Positions 1 through 6,772 of a DNA stretch of 15,519 nt are shown here, one piece after another. How positions within the stretch are numbered: position 1 is the first letter of the stretch; each line of letters opens with the position of its first letter. This DNA comes from an uncultured Oscillospiraceae bacterium (GTDB lineage Bacteria; Bacillota; Clostridia; Oscillospirales; Ruminococcaceae): the NCBI GenBank assembly GCA_910577365.1, contig CAJTMU010000050.1, forward strand, positions 1 through 15,519, in the 5' to 3' direction. The position numbers were made by a program, and so were the translations under genes. Below the pieces are notes generated by a model that saw nothing but the letters and a program-made list of their open reading frames with translations, was not told the origin of the DNA and made no database searches.

Positions 1-120
1 CCCGCAATCCGCTGTGAAAGCGCAGCCCGCAAAGCGGGCGAAGCTTTTACGGCGGGATAGCGCAAACGACGTAAGGTTTTGCACAAAACCTTGCGCCGTT
101 TGCAGCGGTGCGGGAAATTC
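1..120 (+). repeat. R element a (truncated at the window edge), upstream of the GH5 gene
   Basis: Non-coding structured element. The outer arms CCCGCA (1-6) and TGCGGG (109-114, continuing as AAATTC to 120) are inverted copies; the left arm probably begins before the window. Inside are two hairpins. One pairs 9-21 with 43-55 (mostly perfect with G-U pairs) and holds an inner GCCCGC/GCGGGC stem (25-30/34-39). The other pairs GCAAACG (62-68) with CGTTTGC (97-103) and AAGGTTTT (73-80) with AAAACCTT (85-92). The right end runs into TTTTAAATAAT, which is also seen after the elements at 9429 and 12127. It has the same plan and end sequences as the element at 6641-6752. Its orientation matches the downstream gene at 303. 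Confidence 0.65.
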
Positions 121-302
121 TTTTAAATAATCTGCCTTTTGTCAACTTATCTTAATAGAGTAAATAATTATTCTGCCAATTAAAACCATAAATTTTTACG
201 ACAATCACGCTAAAAATCCAACAAAAATGATATAAAGTGTAAAGTTTCAATGCTATCATTATATCAAACAAAGCGTATACTTTAAGAAAGGACAGAAACA
301 AT

Positions 303-1490
303 ATGAAAAAAACAGGTTTTTTTGCATTGCTGACAGCAGCGGCAATAGCGCTTACGGGCTGTTCAAAGAACGAAAATTTTCTCAACACAGGCGTTCCCGA
401 TAATTCTCCAGAGGAAATGATCGAAATGACATCTCAGGAGCTTGTAAGCGCCATGAGGATAGGCTGGAATCTTGGCAACACACTTGACGTATGCCAAGCG
501 GACAGAGACGGCGACGGAATAATTAACGAACACGTTGAAGAGGGTGAGCAAGTGGACGAAACGCTTTGGGGAAACCCATTCGCTACTCAGGAGCTTTTTA
601 ACGCACTGTGGGAGGACGGAGTAAACGCGGTAAGGATTCCTGTTACATGGCGTGACCATATTGACGCGGAGGGCAATATTAACACAGAATGGCTTGACAG
701 GGTGCAGACAGTGGTTGATTACGCCTACAATCTGGGCATGTATGTTATAATAAATATTCATCACGACGGAGGCGGAGACCCCCAATTCGGGGCGTGGATA
801 TCAAAATCCGTATCTGATTATGATGGAACTATGGCGCGGTATAGAAGGCTATGGACGCAAATAGCTCAGCGCTTTGAAAACTACGATGAAAGATTGGTTT
901 TTGAATCGCTCAATGAAGTAGGATTTGACAATCTGCCGCAGAACAGCGCTTACGAACTGCTTAATAAAATAAATCAGGAGTTTGTTGACCTTATAAGAAG
1001 CAGCGGCGGAAACAATCCCTCCCGCCACCTGCTGATAGCGGGCTACTGGACAGATATTGAAAGAACCTGCAACAGCGGCTATATAATGCCCACCGACCCT
1101 GCGGGAAAGAGCATAATATCCGTTCACTACTACACACCGTGGCAATTCTGCACCACAAATATTCAAAATGAATGGGGTACTCCCGCCGAGGAAAATCAGA
1201 TGGAAACGCTTATCGGCAAAATGAAATCCACCTTTACTGATAACGGTATACCCGTAATTATCGGCGAATATGCCGCAAGCGGAAACGACCATGACAGCGT
1301 GATTTATTTCTGCGAAAAACTTGTTAAAATGTGCGATGATTACGGCATTGCCACTTTCCTATGGGACAACGGCGGACAAGTCGACCGCTACACCTATGAA
1401 TGGCGCACGCCCACCCTGCTTGAGGCGCTTAAGCGCGCAACAAGCGGCGAGGAATATACTCCTGTGAAGGGAGCGGCACAGGCGGCATAA
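303..1490 (+). CDS. GH5 family endoglucanase (cellulase), lipoprotein
   Basis: Predicted secreted beta-1,4-glucanase, 395 aa, anchored to the outer face of the membrane. The N-terminus is a lipoprotein signal peptide with lipobox LTGC, C20 being the predicted lipidated residue. The catalytic TIM barrel runs from about residue 45 to 380. Visible GH5 motifs are GWNLGNTLD (54-62), VRIPVTW (110-116), NIHHD (151-155), ESLNE (201-205, E205 the predicted acid/base), HYYTP (275-279), IIGEYA (319-324, E322 the predicted nucleophile) and LWDNG (353-357). The style resembles subfamily 4, but that is inference. Odd feature: an insertion at about 64-86 carries an EF-hand-like loop DRDGDGIINEHV directly after the GWNLGNTLD strand. 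There is no carbohydrate-binding module or dockerin. The start is supported by AAAGGA at 287-292. No terminator separates it from the small gene at 1566, so the two may be co-transcribed. Confidence 0.93.
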   Translation: MKKTGFFALLTAAAIALTGCSKNENFLNTGVPDNSPEEMIEMTSQELVSAMRIGWNLGNTLDVCQADRDGDGIINEHVEEGEQVDETLWGNPFATQELFNALWEDGVNAVRIPVTWRDHIDAEGNINTEWLDRVQTVVDYAYNLGMYVIINIHHDGGGDPQFGAWISKSVSDYDGTMARYRRLWTQIAQRFENYDERLVFESLNEVGFDNLPQNSAYELLNKINQEFVDLIRSSGGNNPSRHLLIAGYWTDIERTCNSGYIMPTDPAGKSIISVHYYTPWQFCTTNIQNEWGTPAEENQMETLIGKMKSTFTDNGIPVIIGEYAASGNDHDSVIYFCEKLVKMCDDYGIATFLWDNGGQVDRYTYEWRTPTLLEALKRATSGEEYTPVKGAAQAA

Positions 1491-1565
1491 ATTTCCGATT
1501 ATATGGGGGCGATTCACGTTAATACTATTTTCGGCGAACCGACTCTGTATGAAAGGAAAACATTT

Positions 1566-1733
1566 ATGAAAAAAAGACCTTCTTTAAAGAAACAAGAAAA
1601 GATTGATGCAGTAGTGGAGAAAATGGTTGACGGAGCTCCGCAGGCACATTTAAAGACCGACCCTCAGGGAATGTACACTGGCGTGGGGGTCGACCCCTAT
1701 GAAAAACCCGTACAGGACGCGGACGATTTGTAA
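1566..1733 (+). CDS. small hypothetical protein, 55 aa
   Basis: A small soluble protein of unknown function. I chose the ATG at 1566 rather than the in-frame ATG at 1503 because AAAGGA (1552-1557) sits 8 nt before it, and because the extra N-terminal residues would be translated intergenic sequence. The first third is lysine-rich (MKKRPSLKKQEK) and the tail is acidic, ending PVQDADDL. The middle contains a DPQGMYTGV stretch and a PYEKPVQ segment. I have an impression, unverified, that similar short proteins with a TGV...DPYE.PVQDADDL tail recur as hypotheticals in Clostridia. There is no signal peptide or membrane segment. It follows the GH5 gene by 75 nt and is closed by a strong terminator. 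Confidence 0.7.
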   Translation: MKKRPSLKKQEKIDAVVEKMVDGAPQAHLKTDPQGMYTGVGVDPYEKPVQDADDL

Positions 1734-1760
1734 ACAGTCAGCAATTTACAAAAGCCATAA

Positions 1761-1796
1761 AAATGCGCGCCTTATTAAAAAAGGTGCGCATTTTTT
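1761..1796 (+). terminator. rho-independent terminator after the 55-aa gene
   Basis: A 13-bp stem (AAATGCGCGCCTT with AAGGTGCGCATTT, one G-U pair) closes a short A/T loop and runs straight into a T tract (TTTTTT at 1791-1796). It ends the GH5 and small-protein transcript. Confidence 0.9.
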
Positions 1797-1807
1797 AAAA
1801 AACGAAA

Positions 1808-1881
1808 CCTTTCGACAGTAAATCTGGTCTTATTTATCGAAAGGGGAATCAGCGCGGACAAAACAAAATCCTATTTCGCGC
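1808..1881 (+). promoter_or_regulatory. two-hairpin leader of the VanY-type gene
   Basis: CCTTTCGA (1808-1815) pairs perfectly with TCGAAAGG (1837-1844), and GCGCG (1852-1856) pairs with CGCGC (1877-1881). No Shine-Dalgarno sequence lies directly before the ATG at 1894. The only purine-rich candidate, AAAGGGG (about 1840-1846), is 47 nt upstream and partly inside the first stem. Folding of the second hairpin would bring it nearer the start codon, so a structure-dependent start is possible. This is inference from base pairing alone. Confidence 0.35.
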
Positions 1882-1893
1882 CTGAATTATAAT

Positions 1894-2811
1894 ATGAAAA
1901 AAATCATTGCACTAATCCTTACATATTTTCTGACCACGCTTACAGCTTGCGGTTCAAACGGGATCAGCGAAACGCCACCGCGGGAAACAAGAAGCGCAGA
2001 GCAAATCGTATCGCACAACACCACCATAGGTGAAAACGAAACTCTTGTCGTCGAGGCAAACGGAACACTTGTAATATCCGAGGGGGCTGTGCTTACCGTA
2101 AATGGCACTTTAAAATGCGCGGCGGGCGGCAGCATAAAGGTACTGGGAGATATTGTTGCAGAGGGAAGCATAGAGCTTAGCGGAACTCTTACCGTAGAAG
2201 AATCAGGAACAGTAAGCGGCGGAACACTGACGGTTCTGAACAGCTTTGAGGCTATAAACTGCAAGGGCAGCGTTACCTCCGAAATTATTCCGCCCGAACC
2301 TGTAACCGAAAACGGGGTCACCACAATAGGCGGAATACTTCTTGTAAACAAGATATACTCCCTGCCCGAGGATTACGGCGGAGAGCTTGACGGCAACGCG
2401 TATGCCGCGTGGGTAAAGATGAAAGAGGAAACGGGTTACGATTTTACAATGCTGTCGGGCTACCGCTCTTACCAAAGACAGCAGGAGCTTTTCGATTACT
2501 GGGTAGAGCAGTACGGGTATGAAGCCGCTTTAATGGAGTCCGCGCTCCCCGGAAAAAGTGAGCATCAGAGCGGTCTTGCTATGGACGTGGGCAGACTGGA
2601 GTACGACTACGCATATACCGACGAGGGGATATGGCTGACGGAAAACTGCTACAAATACGGCTTTATAATCCGCTACCCTGAGGAGAAGACCGAGATAACG
2701 GGCTACATATACGAACCCTGGCACATCAGATATCTTGGCGAAAGCACCGCCAAGCTTGTACACGACAGCGGTCTTACATTAGAGGAATTTCTGAAAGTTT
2801 ACAAGCAATAA
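1894..2811 (+). CDS. VanY-type D-alanyl-D-alanine carboxypeptidase (peptidase M15), lipoprotein
   Basis: Predicted zinc peptidase, 305 aa, that trims the terminal D-Ala of peptidoglycan stem peptides outside the cell. The signal peptide ends in lipobox LTAC (C19 lipidated). The catalytic domain covers about 145-305 with family motifs SGYRSYQRQ (188-196), SEHQSGLAMD (222-231) and EPWHIRYLG (274-282). H224, D231 and H277 are the predicted zinc ligands and E274 the catalytic base. Between anchor and enzyme (about 45-120) lies a run of short beta-rich repeats such as GTLVISEGAVLTVNGTL and GSIELSGTLTVEESGTV, suggesting a small beta-solenoid stalk or wall-binding module, which is not part of the usual enzyme. 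Start choice: this ATG gives a clean signal peptide, but no SD precedes it. It is flanked by terminators and so is probably monocistronic. Confidence 0.9.
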   Translation: MKKIIALILTYFLTTLTACGSNGISETPPRETRSAEQIVSHNTTIGENETLVVEANGTLVISEGAVLTVNGTLKCAAGGSIKVLGDIVAEGSIELSGTLTVEESGTVSGGTLTVLNSFEAINCKGSVTSEIIPPEPVTENGVTTIGGILLVNKIYSLPEDYGGELDGNAYAAWVKMKEETGYDFTMLSGYRSYQRQQELFDYWVEQYGYEAALMESALPGKSEHQSGLAMDVGRLEYDYAYTDEGIWLTENCYKYGFIIRYPEEKTEITGYIYEPWHIRYLGESTAKLVHDSGLTLEEFLKVYKQ

Positions 2812-2817
2812 AAAAAT

Positions 2818-2843
2818 CTCCCCGAGAATTGACTTTCGGGGAG
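2818..2843. terminator. bidirectional terminator between the VanY gene and jag
   Basis: CTCCCCGA (2818-2825) pairs with TCGGGGAG (2836-2843). Read on the minus strand it is followed by ATTTTTT, an excellent end for the rpmH-jag operon. Read on the plus strand the tail is the weaker CGTTTTATT, which can still serve the VanY gene. It lies between two converging stop codons. Confidence 0.88.
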
Positions 2844-2850
2844 CGTTTTA

Positions 2851-3825
2851 TTAAAGCTCGATTTTTCCGTAAAGCGTAGCGTTCTTTTCCGTATCAACGG
2901 TTTCCTTGGAGAAAGCGCCTGCGTCGGCATTCTCGTCCGGCTCGTAGCTGCGGCGCTTGTATTCACGCTCAAAGCTGGTGGAGAATCCGCCCGACTGCTT
3001 GTAGTTCTTTACTCCACTGCCCTGTCTGTGGTTGTTATTGCCACGGCGGCGGTTATCATACTTAGGCTTATCAGCGTAAATTACCACTCTTCTGTAAGGC
3101 TCAACGCCCGTTGAGTGGCTGGACACGCCCTCTATCTCCGCCACACAGCTGTGGATGATGCGGCGCTCATAGGGGTTCATAGGCTCAAGCGCTATTTTTC
3201 TGCCCTGCTTTATAACTTTCTGCGAAGTTCTCTTGGCGAGAGTTTCCAGCGTTTCGCGGCGCTTGTCGCGATAGCCGTTGCAGTCAATAGATATACGACA
3301 GTAGGATTCCTCGGTGCGGTTGCTTGCAAGAATAGTAAGATACTGCAAACTGTCCAAGGTTTCGCCGCGCTTTCCGATAACAACACCCAGCTTCTCGCCC
3401 GAAATATCCAGAACCACATTGCCGTTTCTCATAACAGGAGTTATAGTAAAGTTTTCCAGCTTAAGCGCGTGAAGCACATCGGTAAGGTACTTTATAGCCG
3501 TCTGCACCTTAGTGCTGCCATTCATATCAAAATTTTCAGGAAGAACGCTTTCACCCTCGTCGCCGCTTTCATCGCCGTAATCGTCCGCAATATCAGCGTT
3601 GTCATCTGAAAGTTCCATATCGGAACTTTCAAGAGGCTTTTCCTCCTGAGCGGCTTCAGGGGCGATATAAATTGCCTTTATCCTTGCTTCGCCCTTAAGC
3701 CCGAACAATGATTTTCTGGGCTGTTCAAGAATTTCAAAATCAATCTCGTCCGCGCTGACGCCAAACTCACGCTCCGCAAGGCTCTTTGCCTCCTCAACGG
3801 TTTTTGCCTTGAATTCTTTTTCCAT
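2851..3825 (-). CDS. jag: Jag/KhpB RNA-binding protein (Jag_N, KH, R3H)
   Basis: Cytoplasmic RNA-binding protein, 324 aa, KhpB in current naming; it usually works with KhpA in post-transcriptional control of cell growth and division. The Jag N-terminal domain is about residues 1-52 (KSLFGLKGEARI at 38-49). An acidic linker (60-95) follows. The KH domain spans about 105-180 with the GxxG loop GKRG (151-154), and the R3H domain about 185-250 with the RxxxH signature R221-H225 and the end motif GVEPYRRVVIY. The last 75 residues (from about 250) form a hydrophilic Arg/Asn/Gly-rich tail, longer than in many homologues and possibly disordered. It is the last gene of the operon, 25 nt after yidC, and is closed by the terminator at 2818-2843. 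mnmE, a frequent downstream neighbour, is not present. Confidence 0.93.
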   Translation of the reverse strand: MEKEFKAKTVEEAKSLAEREFGVSADEIDFEILEQPRKSLFGLKGEARIKAIYIAPEAAQEEKPLESSDMELSDDNADIADDYGDESGDEGESVLPENFDMNGSTKVQTAIKYLTDVLHALKLENFTITPVMRNGNVVLDISGEKLGVVIGKRGETLDSLQYLTILASNRTEESYCRISIDCNGYRDKRRETLETLAKRTSQKVIKQGRKIALEPMNPYERRIIHSCVAEIEGVSSHSTGVEPYRRVVIYADKPKYDNRRRGNNNHRQGSGVKNYKQSGGFSTSFEREYKRRSYEPDENADAGAFSKETVDTEKNATLYGKIEL

Positions 3826-3850
3826 ATTATGATCCCCTTCTGATTAAAAA

Positions 3851-5395
3851 TCAATCGTCATCTTTATATTCCTCGCCGTATTTTAAAGCGTCCTGCCTGC
3901 GGGCTTCCGCAAGCTTACGGCGGTTAATCTCCTTCTGTGACAGCTGCTCACCGTCATACTCATGAACGCTGTCGTCCTTATCGGTATCGAGCACTTTCTT
4001 AGCCTCTATCTCAACCTGTTTCATGCGAAGCGCGTATTCCGCCTCAGCCTGCGCCTTAAGCTTATCGGGGCTGTAAAGCTTATTCAAAACCACAGTCTGT
4101 ATAATTCCATATACATAGCTTATTGTCCAGTAGAAGCCCGCGCCTGCGGGGATAGTAAACGCTAAGAACAGCGAGAACAGCGGCATTATATAAAGGGTTA
4201 TCTTCATCGCGCCCATACCCGCTGCCGCGTCGGGGTTATTCTTTGACATCATCTTGTTTGAGATGAATGTCTGAAGCAGAGCCATCAGGAATGATACTAT
4301 CGGAATGAGAATAAGCGGGAAGCCCATATGCTCCCAAGGAACCTGTCCCAGAGGAATGCCGATAAAGTTGAGATTATCGTAAAGTTCAACAATAGTCTCC
4401 TTCAGCTCGGGACCGATTACCGCGGGGGAATAGGCATTTCTGTTGTCACCTGTTCCGAAAGCCTCCAGAGCGTACAGCTCACGCTGAAGCGCCGCGTTGG
4501 GCTGGAAATCCACCTTCGCGTCCTCGTCCTTGTTCTTTATTACCTTATGACTGCCCATATGCTTTGTTGCATTCATTATAAGCTCACGGGTAGCTTCGCT
4601 GAACGAGTGCTGCGCCTTGTACTCTTCACGCGCCGCTTCATCCTCAATCGCCGTCATCTCGGCGTTTTCAGCCTCGGTCAGCGCGTAAATATCAGTGCTT
4701 GTGAAGAGAAGGTTTTTCTCATCCTCCGCGTAAGCCGCCAGCATGGAATGCTCCACAACAGCGTTCACAACTTCCTTTGCCTGCACCGTCATTCCGCTGA
4801 ATAATCCGAGATCCATAGCCGTCTCGCCCTGCTCAAGGCAGTTGGCGTTGTAGTAGTCTATAACAAGTCCCGCATCCTTGACAATATCGTTGTGCCTTTG
4901 CACAGCCTTCTCGTTCATATCCGCGATCTCCGCCGCGCCAAGGCTCACCTCGTTCACGAAAACGGAGGTCAGCTCCACCGAGTAGGACTCTTCGATTATT
5001 TCCTCTATTTTTGAGGACGGAACGTGTTCGATATGCGTCATGGGCTTGTACACAACGTCCAATACGCCGAACAGCAGCAAAAACGTCAGCAGCATAGAAC
5101 CGCAGCCGCCCATAGGGTTATACCCCTGCTGCTGAAGCTTGGCAAGCTCCTCCTGCTGCTTCTGCTGATTGTTTTTATATTTAGTCTGTATTTCCTTTAC
5201 CTTAGGAGCAAATATGGCAGACTTCGCCGTGTTCTTCTGCTGCTTTATTGAAAGCGGAAGCATGGCGAGCTTAATTATCAAAGTAAACAGCAGAATAGCG
5301 ATACCCACATTGCTGCATATGAACTGGTAAATAAAATATAAGATATACCCCAGAGGCGTACCTATTATACTATATATAAATTGTATGTTGTCCAC
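3851..5395 (-). CDS. yidC: YidC/Oxa1 membrane protein insertase with a large extracellular loop
   Basis: Inserts and folds membrane proteins, alone or with SecYEG. At 514 aa it is about twice the length of typical Firmicutes YidC/SpoIIIJ. Segments: TM1 about 27-49 carrying K42, at the position of the conserved hydrophilic-groove basic residue; a cytoplasmic hairpin rich in K/Q (50-92); the GYNPMGGC motif (91-98); TM2 about 99-116; then a soluble, acidic loop from about 118 to 355; and TMs at about 358-378, 400-418 and 420-437 (IPAGAGFYW at 415-423). A charged C-terminal tail follows (440-514). The loop is the extra mass. The only start between an upstream stop and the conserved region is GTG at 5393-5395, with AAAGGA only one nucleotide away, so the exact start is uncertain. 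There is no lipoprotein signal. It is in an operon with yidD and jag. Confidence 0.93.
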   Translation of the reverse strand: MDNIQFIYSIIGTPLGYILYFIYQFICSNVGIAILLFTLIIKLAMLPLSIKQQKNTAKSAIFAPKVKEIQTKYKNNQQKQQEELAKLQQQGYNPMGGCGSMLLTFLLLFGVLDVVYKPMTHIEHVPSSKIEEIIEESYSVELTSVFVNEVSLGAAEIADMNEKAVQRHNDIVKDAGLVIDYYNANCLEQGETAMDLGLFSGMTVQAKEVVNAVVEHSMLAAYAEDEKNLLFTSTDIYALTEAENAEMTAIEDEAAREEYKAQHSFSEATRELIMNATKHMGSHKVIKNKDEDAKVDFQPNAALQRELYALEAFGTGDNRNAYSPAVIGPELKETIVELYDNLNFIGIPLGQVPWEHMGFPLILIPIVSFLMALLQTFISNKMMSKNNPDAAAGMGAMKITLYIMPLFSLFLAFTIPAGAGFYWTISYVYGIIQTVVLNKLYSPDKLKAQAEAEYALRMKQVEIEAKKVLDTDKDDSVHEYDGEQLSQKEINRRKLAEARRQDALKYGEEYKDDD

Positions 5396-5491
5396 GTCCT
5401 TTCAGTATTTGACTGTCAATACCGACTCACAGACCGCACGGAGGTCGGCTTATTATATTTCAAGCGGTTTCAGCCGCGGTATATTTCAAAA

Positions 5492-5779
5492 TCAGTCGGA
5501 GCTTCTGTCCATATCCTCCCGGACTTCAGGAAAAGGCGGCGGGAATTTATCGGGACGGAGCATAAATCTTTTCGGAACAGGATCATAGCCGCCGCGACCG
5601 AACGGGTTGCAGCGTATTATCCTCCATAAAGCCAAATAACCGCCCTTTACCGCACCAAATTGCCGAACAGCGGTCAACCCGTATTCGGAGCAGCTTGGAT
5701 AGTAGCGGCAGCACGGCGGTAAAATCTTTGACAGCGTAAGTCTGTACAGCTTGATAATCGCAATAAAAAGGTATTTCAT
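5492..5779 (-). CDS. yidD: YidD membrane protein insertion efficiency factor
   Basis: Small membrane-associated protein of 95 aa that aids YidC-dependent insertion. It carries the family hallmarks: an amphipathic N-terminus, the cysteine cluster CCRYYPSCSEY (23-33), KGGYLALWRI (45-54) and the RCNPFGRGGYDPVP motif (56-69). It starts 4 nt after the rnpA stop without a clear SD, which suggests translational coupling. The gap to yidC (5396-5491) contains only small inverted repeats. Confidence 0.95.
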   Translation of the reverse strand: MKYLFIAIIKLYRLTLSKILPPCCRYYPSCSEYGLTAVRQFGAVKGGYLALWRIIRCNPFGRGGYDPVPKRFMLRPDKFPPPFPEVREDMDRSSD

Positions 5780-5783
5780 GACA

Positions 5784-6137
5784 TCATGACAGCTTTGACA
5801 GAATATTTTTTCGTATGAGTGAACAAATCTGCCCCGTTTTCAGTGAAGGCGTCTTGCTTCTTGCAACAAACACGAAATCGTAACGCTTTTGTGTTTTTTC
5901 TTTCATAACCGGGTCAAGAAGGCGGAATGCTTCTCGTATGATCCGCCTTGCCCGATTCCGCTTGACCGCGTTGCCTACCTTTTTGCCGGTCACTATCCCG
6001 AGCCGGTTCTTGCCGCCCCGGCGCGGGCGCATATAACACACAAATGCGTAGGTAACTATTGATTCTCCCTTTTTAAAGAGAAAACTGAAATCGCGGTTGC
6101 TTTTGATTACCGTATATCTTTTTTTGAAATCAGACAT
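5784..6137 (-). CDS. rnpA: ribonuclease P protein component
   Basis: Protein subunit of RNase P, which removes 5' leaders from pre-tRNAs together with the rnpB RNA (not in this window). It is 117 aa, the normal size. The signature basic helix KRNRARRIIREAFR lies at about 58-71, preceded by GIVTGKKVGNAV, and NRDF occurs near the N-terminus. It begins 12 nt after the rpmH stop with no strong SD, as expected for a coupled gene. Confidence 0.96.
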   Translation of the reverse strand: MSDFKKRYTVIKSNRDFSFLFKKGESIVTYAFVCYMRPRRGGKNRLGIVTGKKVGNAVKRNRARRIIREAFRLLDPVMKEKTQKRYDFVFVARSKTPSLKTGQICSLIRKNILSKLS

Positions 6138-6149
6138 TCGTAATCGGTA

Positions 6150-6284
6150 TCAGTAAGACAGCTTTTTTCTGCCCTTAGCGCGGCGGCGAGCGAGAACCTT
6201 ACGTCCGTTTCTGGTAGCCATTCTCTTCATAAAGCCGTGCTCATGCTTTCTCTGCAGCTTCTTGGGCTGGTATGTTCTTTTCAT
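6150..6284 (-). CDS. rpmH: 50S ribosomal protein L34
   Basis: 44 aa, the standard L34 length, beginning MKRTYQPKK, with an HGFMKRMATRNGRKVL core and a basic RRRAKGRKKLSY end. The in-frame ORF extends to 6356, but the conserved N-terminus and the purine-rich AAAGGGGG about 7-15 nt upstream fix the start at 6284. It is the first gene of the operon, and its promoter is at 6364-6392. Confidence 0.98.
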   Translation of the reverse strand: MKRTYQPKKLQRKHEHGFMKRMATRNGRKVLARRRAKGRKKLSY

Positions 6285-6363
6285 CCGATAACCCCCTTTT
6301 TTGATGTTTAATAAATGCGAAAACAGGAAAAAACCTGTCCCGCGCATAGCTATCAACTCTATA

Positions 6364-6392
6364 ATTATATCGTAATGTCAAACTCTTGTCAA
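6364..6392 (-). promoter_or_regulatory. sigma-A promoter of the rpmH operon
   Basis: On the minus strand, TTGACA (complement of 6387-6392), a 17-nt spacer and TATAAT (complement of 6364-6369) match the consensus exactly. The start of transcription is expected near 6357, giving a leader of about 70 nt with a small ACAGG/CCTGT hairpin at 6323-6338. Confidence 0.92.
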
Positions 6393-6640
6393 GTAGTTTT
6401 TGCAAAATTCTCCGAAATTTTCACAGATGATTTACTTAAAGTTATTTTTTTATTGAATATTACTGTTTTGCCCTCTTGCTTTATTGTATTATATATGGTA
6501 TTATATAATATAAGATGGGCAATGTTCATACGCTTCGGCTGATGTGCCTGAAATGGCTGTGCTTACAAGGGATATTTATTTTAAAGCAACCAAAAATCTT
6601 GAAGAAACGGCACTGAAAGAAAACGCAAAGTGAGCGCCCC
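6393..6640 (+). other. AT-rich intergenic region between the rpmH and VTC operons
   Basis: No DnaA-box cluster or full-length gene is seen. A weak plus-strand promoter candidate is TTATTG (6481-6486), 17 nt, TATAAT (6504-6509). A short reading frame (ATG at 6553, stop at 6631-6633, 26 aa) has a coding-like sequence ending LEETALKENAK but no SD. In frame it extends upstream to a stop at 6511-6513. It may be a remnant of a lost gene, or chance. The R element begins 7 nt after its stop. Confidence 0.4.
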
Positions 6641-6752
6641 CGCATGAATTTTCCGCAAGCCGCTGCGAAAGTAACACAGAGCAAAGCGGAAAGTTGCTTT
6701 CGCAGCGGGCTATTGGCAACTTGTGAAGCAAGCTGTCGCGGTGCGGAAAATT
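6641..6752 (+). repeat. R element b, directly before the VTC-domain gene
   Basis: Perfect 11-bp terminal inverted repeats AATTTTCCGCA (6647-6657) and TGCGGAAAATT (6742-6752). The first internal hairpin is a perfect 12-bp stem, CCGCTGCGAAAG (6660-6671) with CTTTCGCAGCGG (6697-6708). A second, weaker hairpin lies at about 6713-6733 (CAACTTG with CAAGCTG). It ends 10 nt before the AGGAGG of the next gene. Positions 6641-6663 are identical over 23 nt to the complement of 14241-14263. Confidence 0.75.
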
Positions 6753-6772
6753 ATTTTAGATCAGGAGGAAAG

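Noticed and set aside
139..145. TTGACA on the minus strand next to element a as a promoter
   Set aside because: No acceptable -10 sequence at 16-18 nt, and no gene on that strand within the window.
1888..1893. TATAAT before the VanY start as a promoter -10 box
   Set aside because: It touches the ATG, so transcription would start inside the gene, and no -35 sequence lies at the right distance.
6285..6356. longer form of ribosomal protein L34
   Set aside because: L34 is about 44 residues and begins MKRTYQP; the upstream part is the leader RNA, and the mapped promoter leaves no SD for an earlier start.
6357..6640. replication origin beside rpmH
   Set aside because: The stretch is AT-rich, but I find no cluster of TTATCCACA-type DnaA boxes and no dnaA gene.
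6644..6772. N-terminal extension of the VTC-domain protein from the ATG at 6644
   Set aside because: It translates the R element, and the ATG at 6773 has AGGAGG directly upstream and matches the family length.
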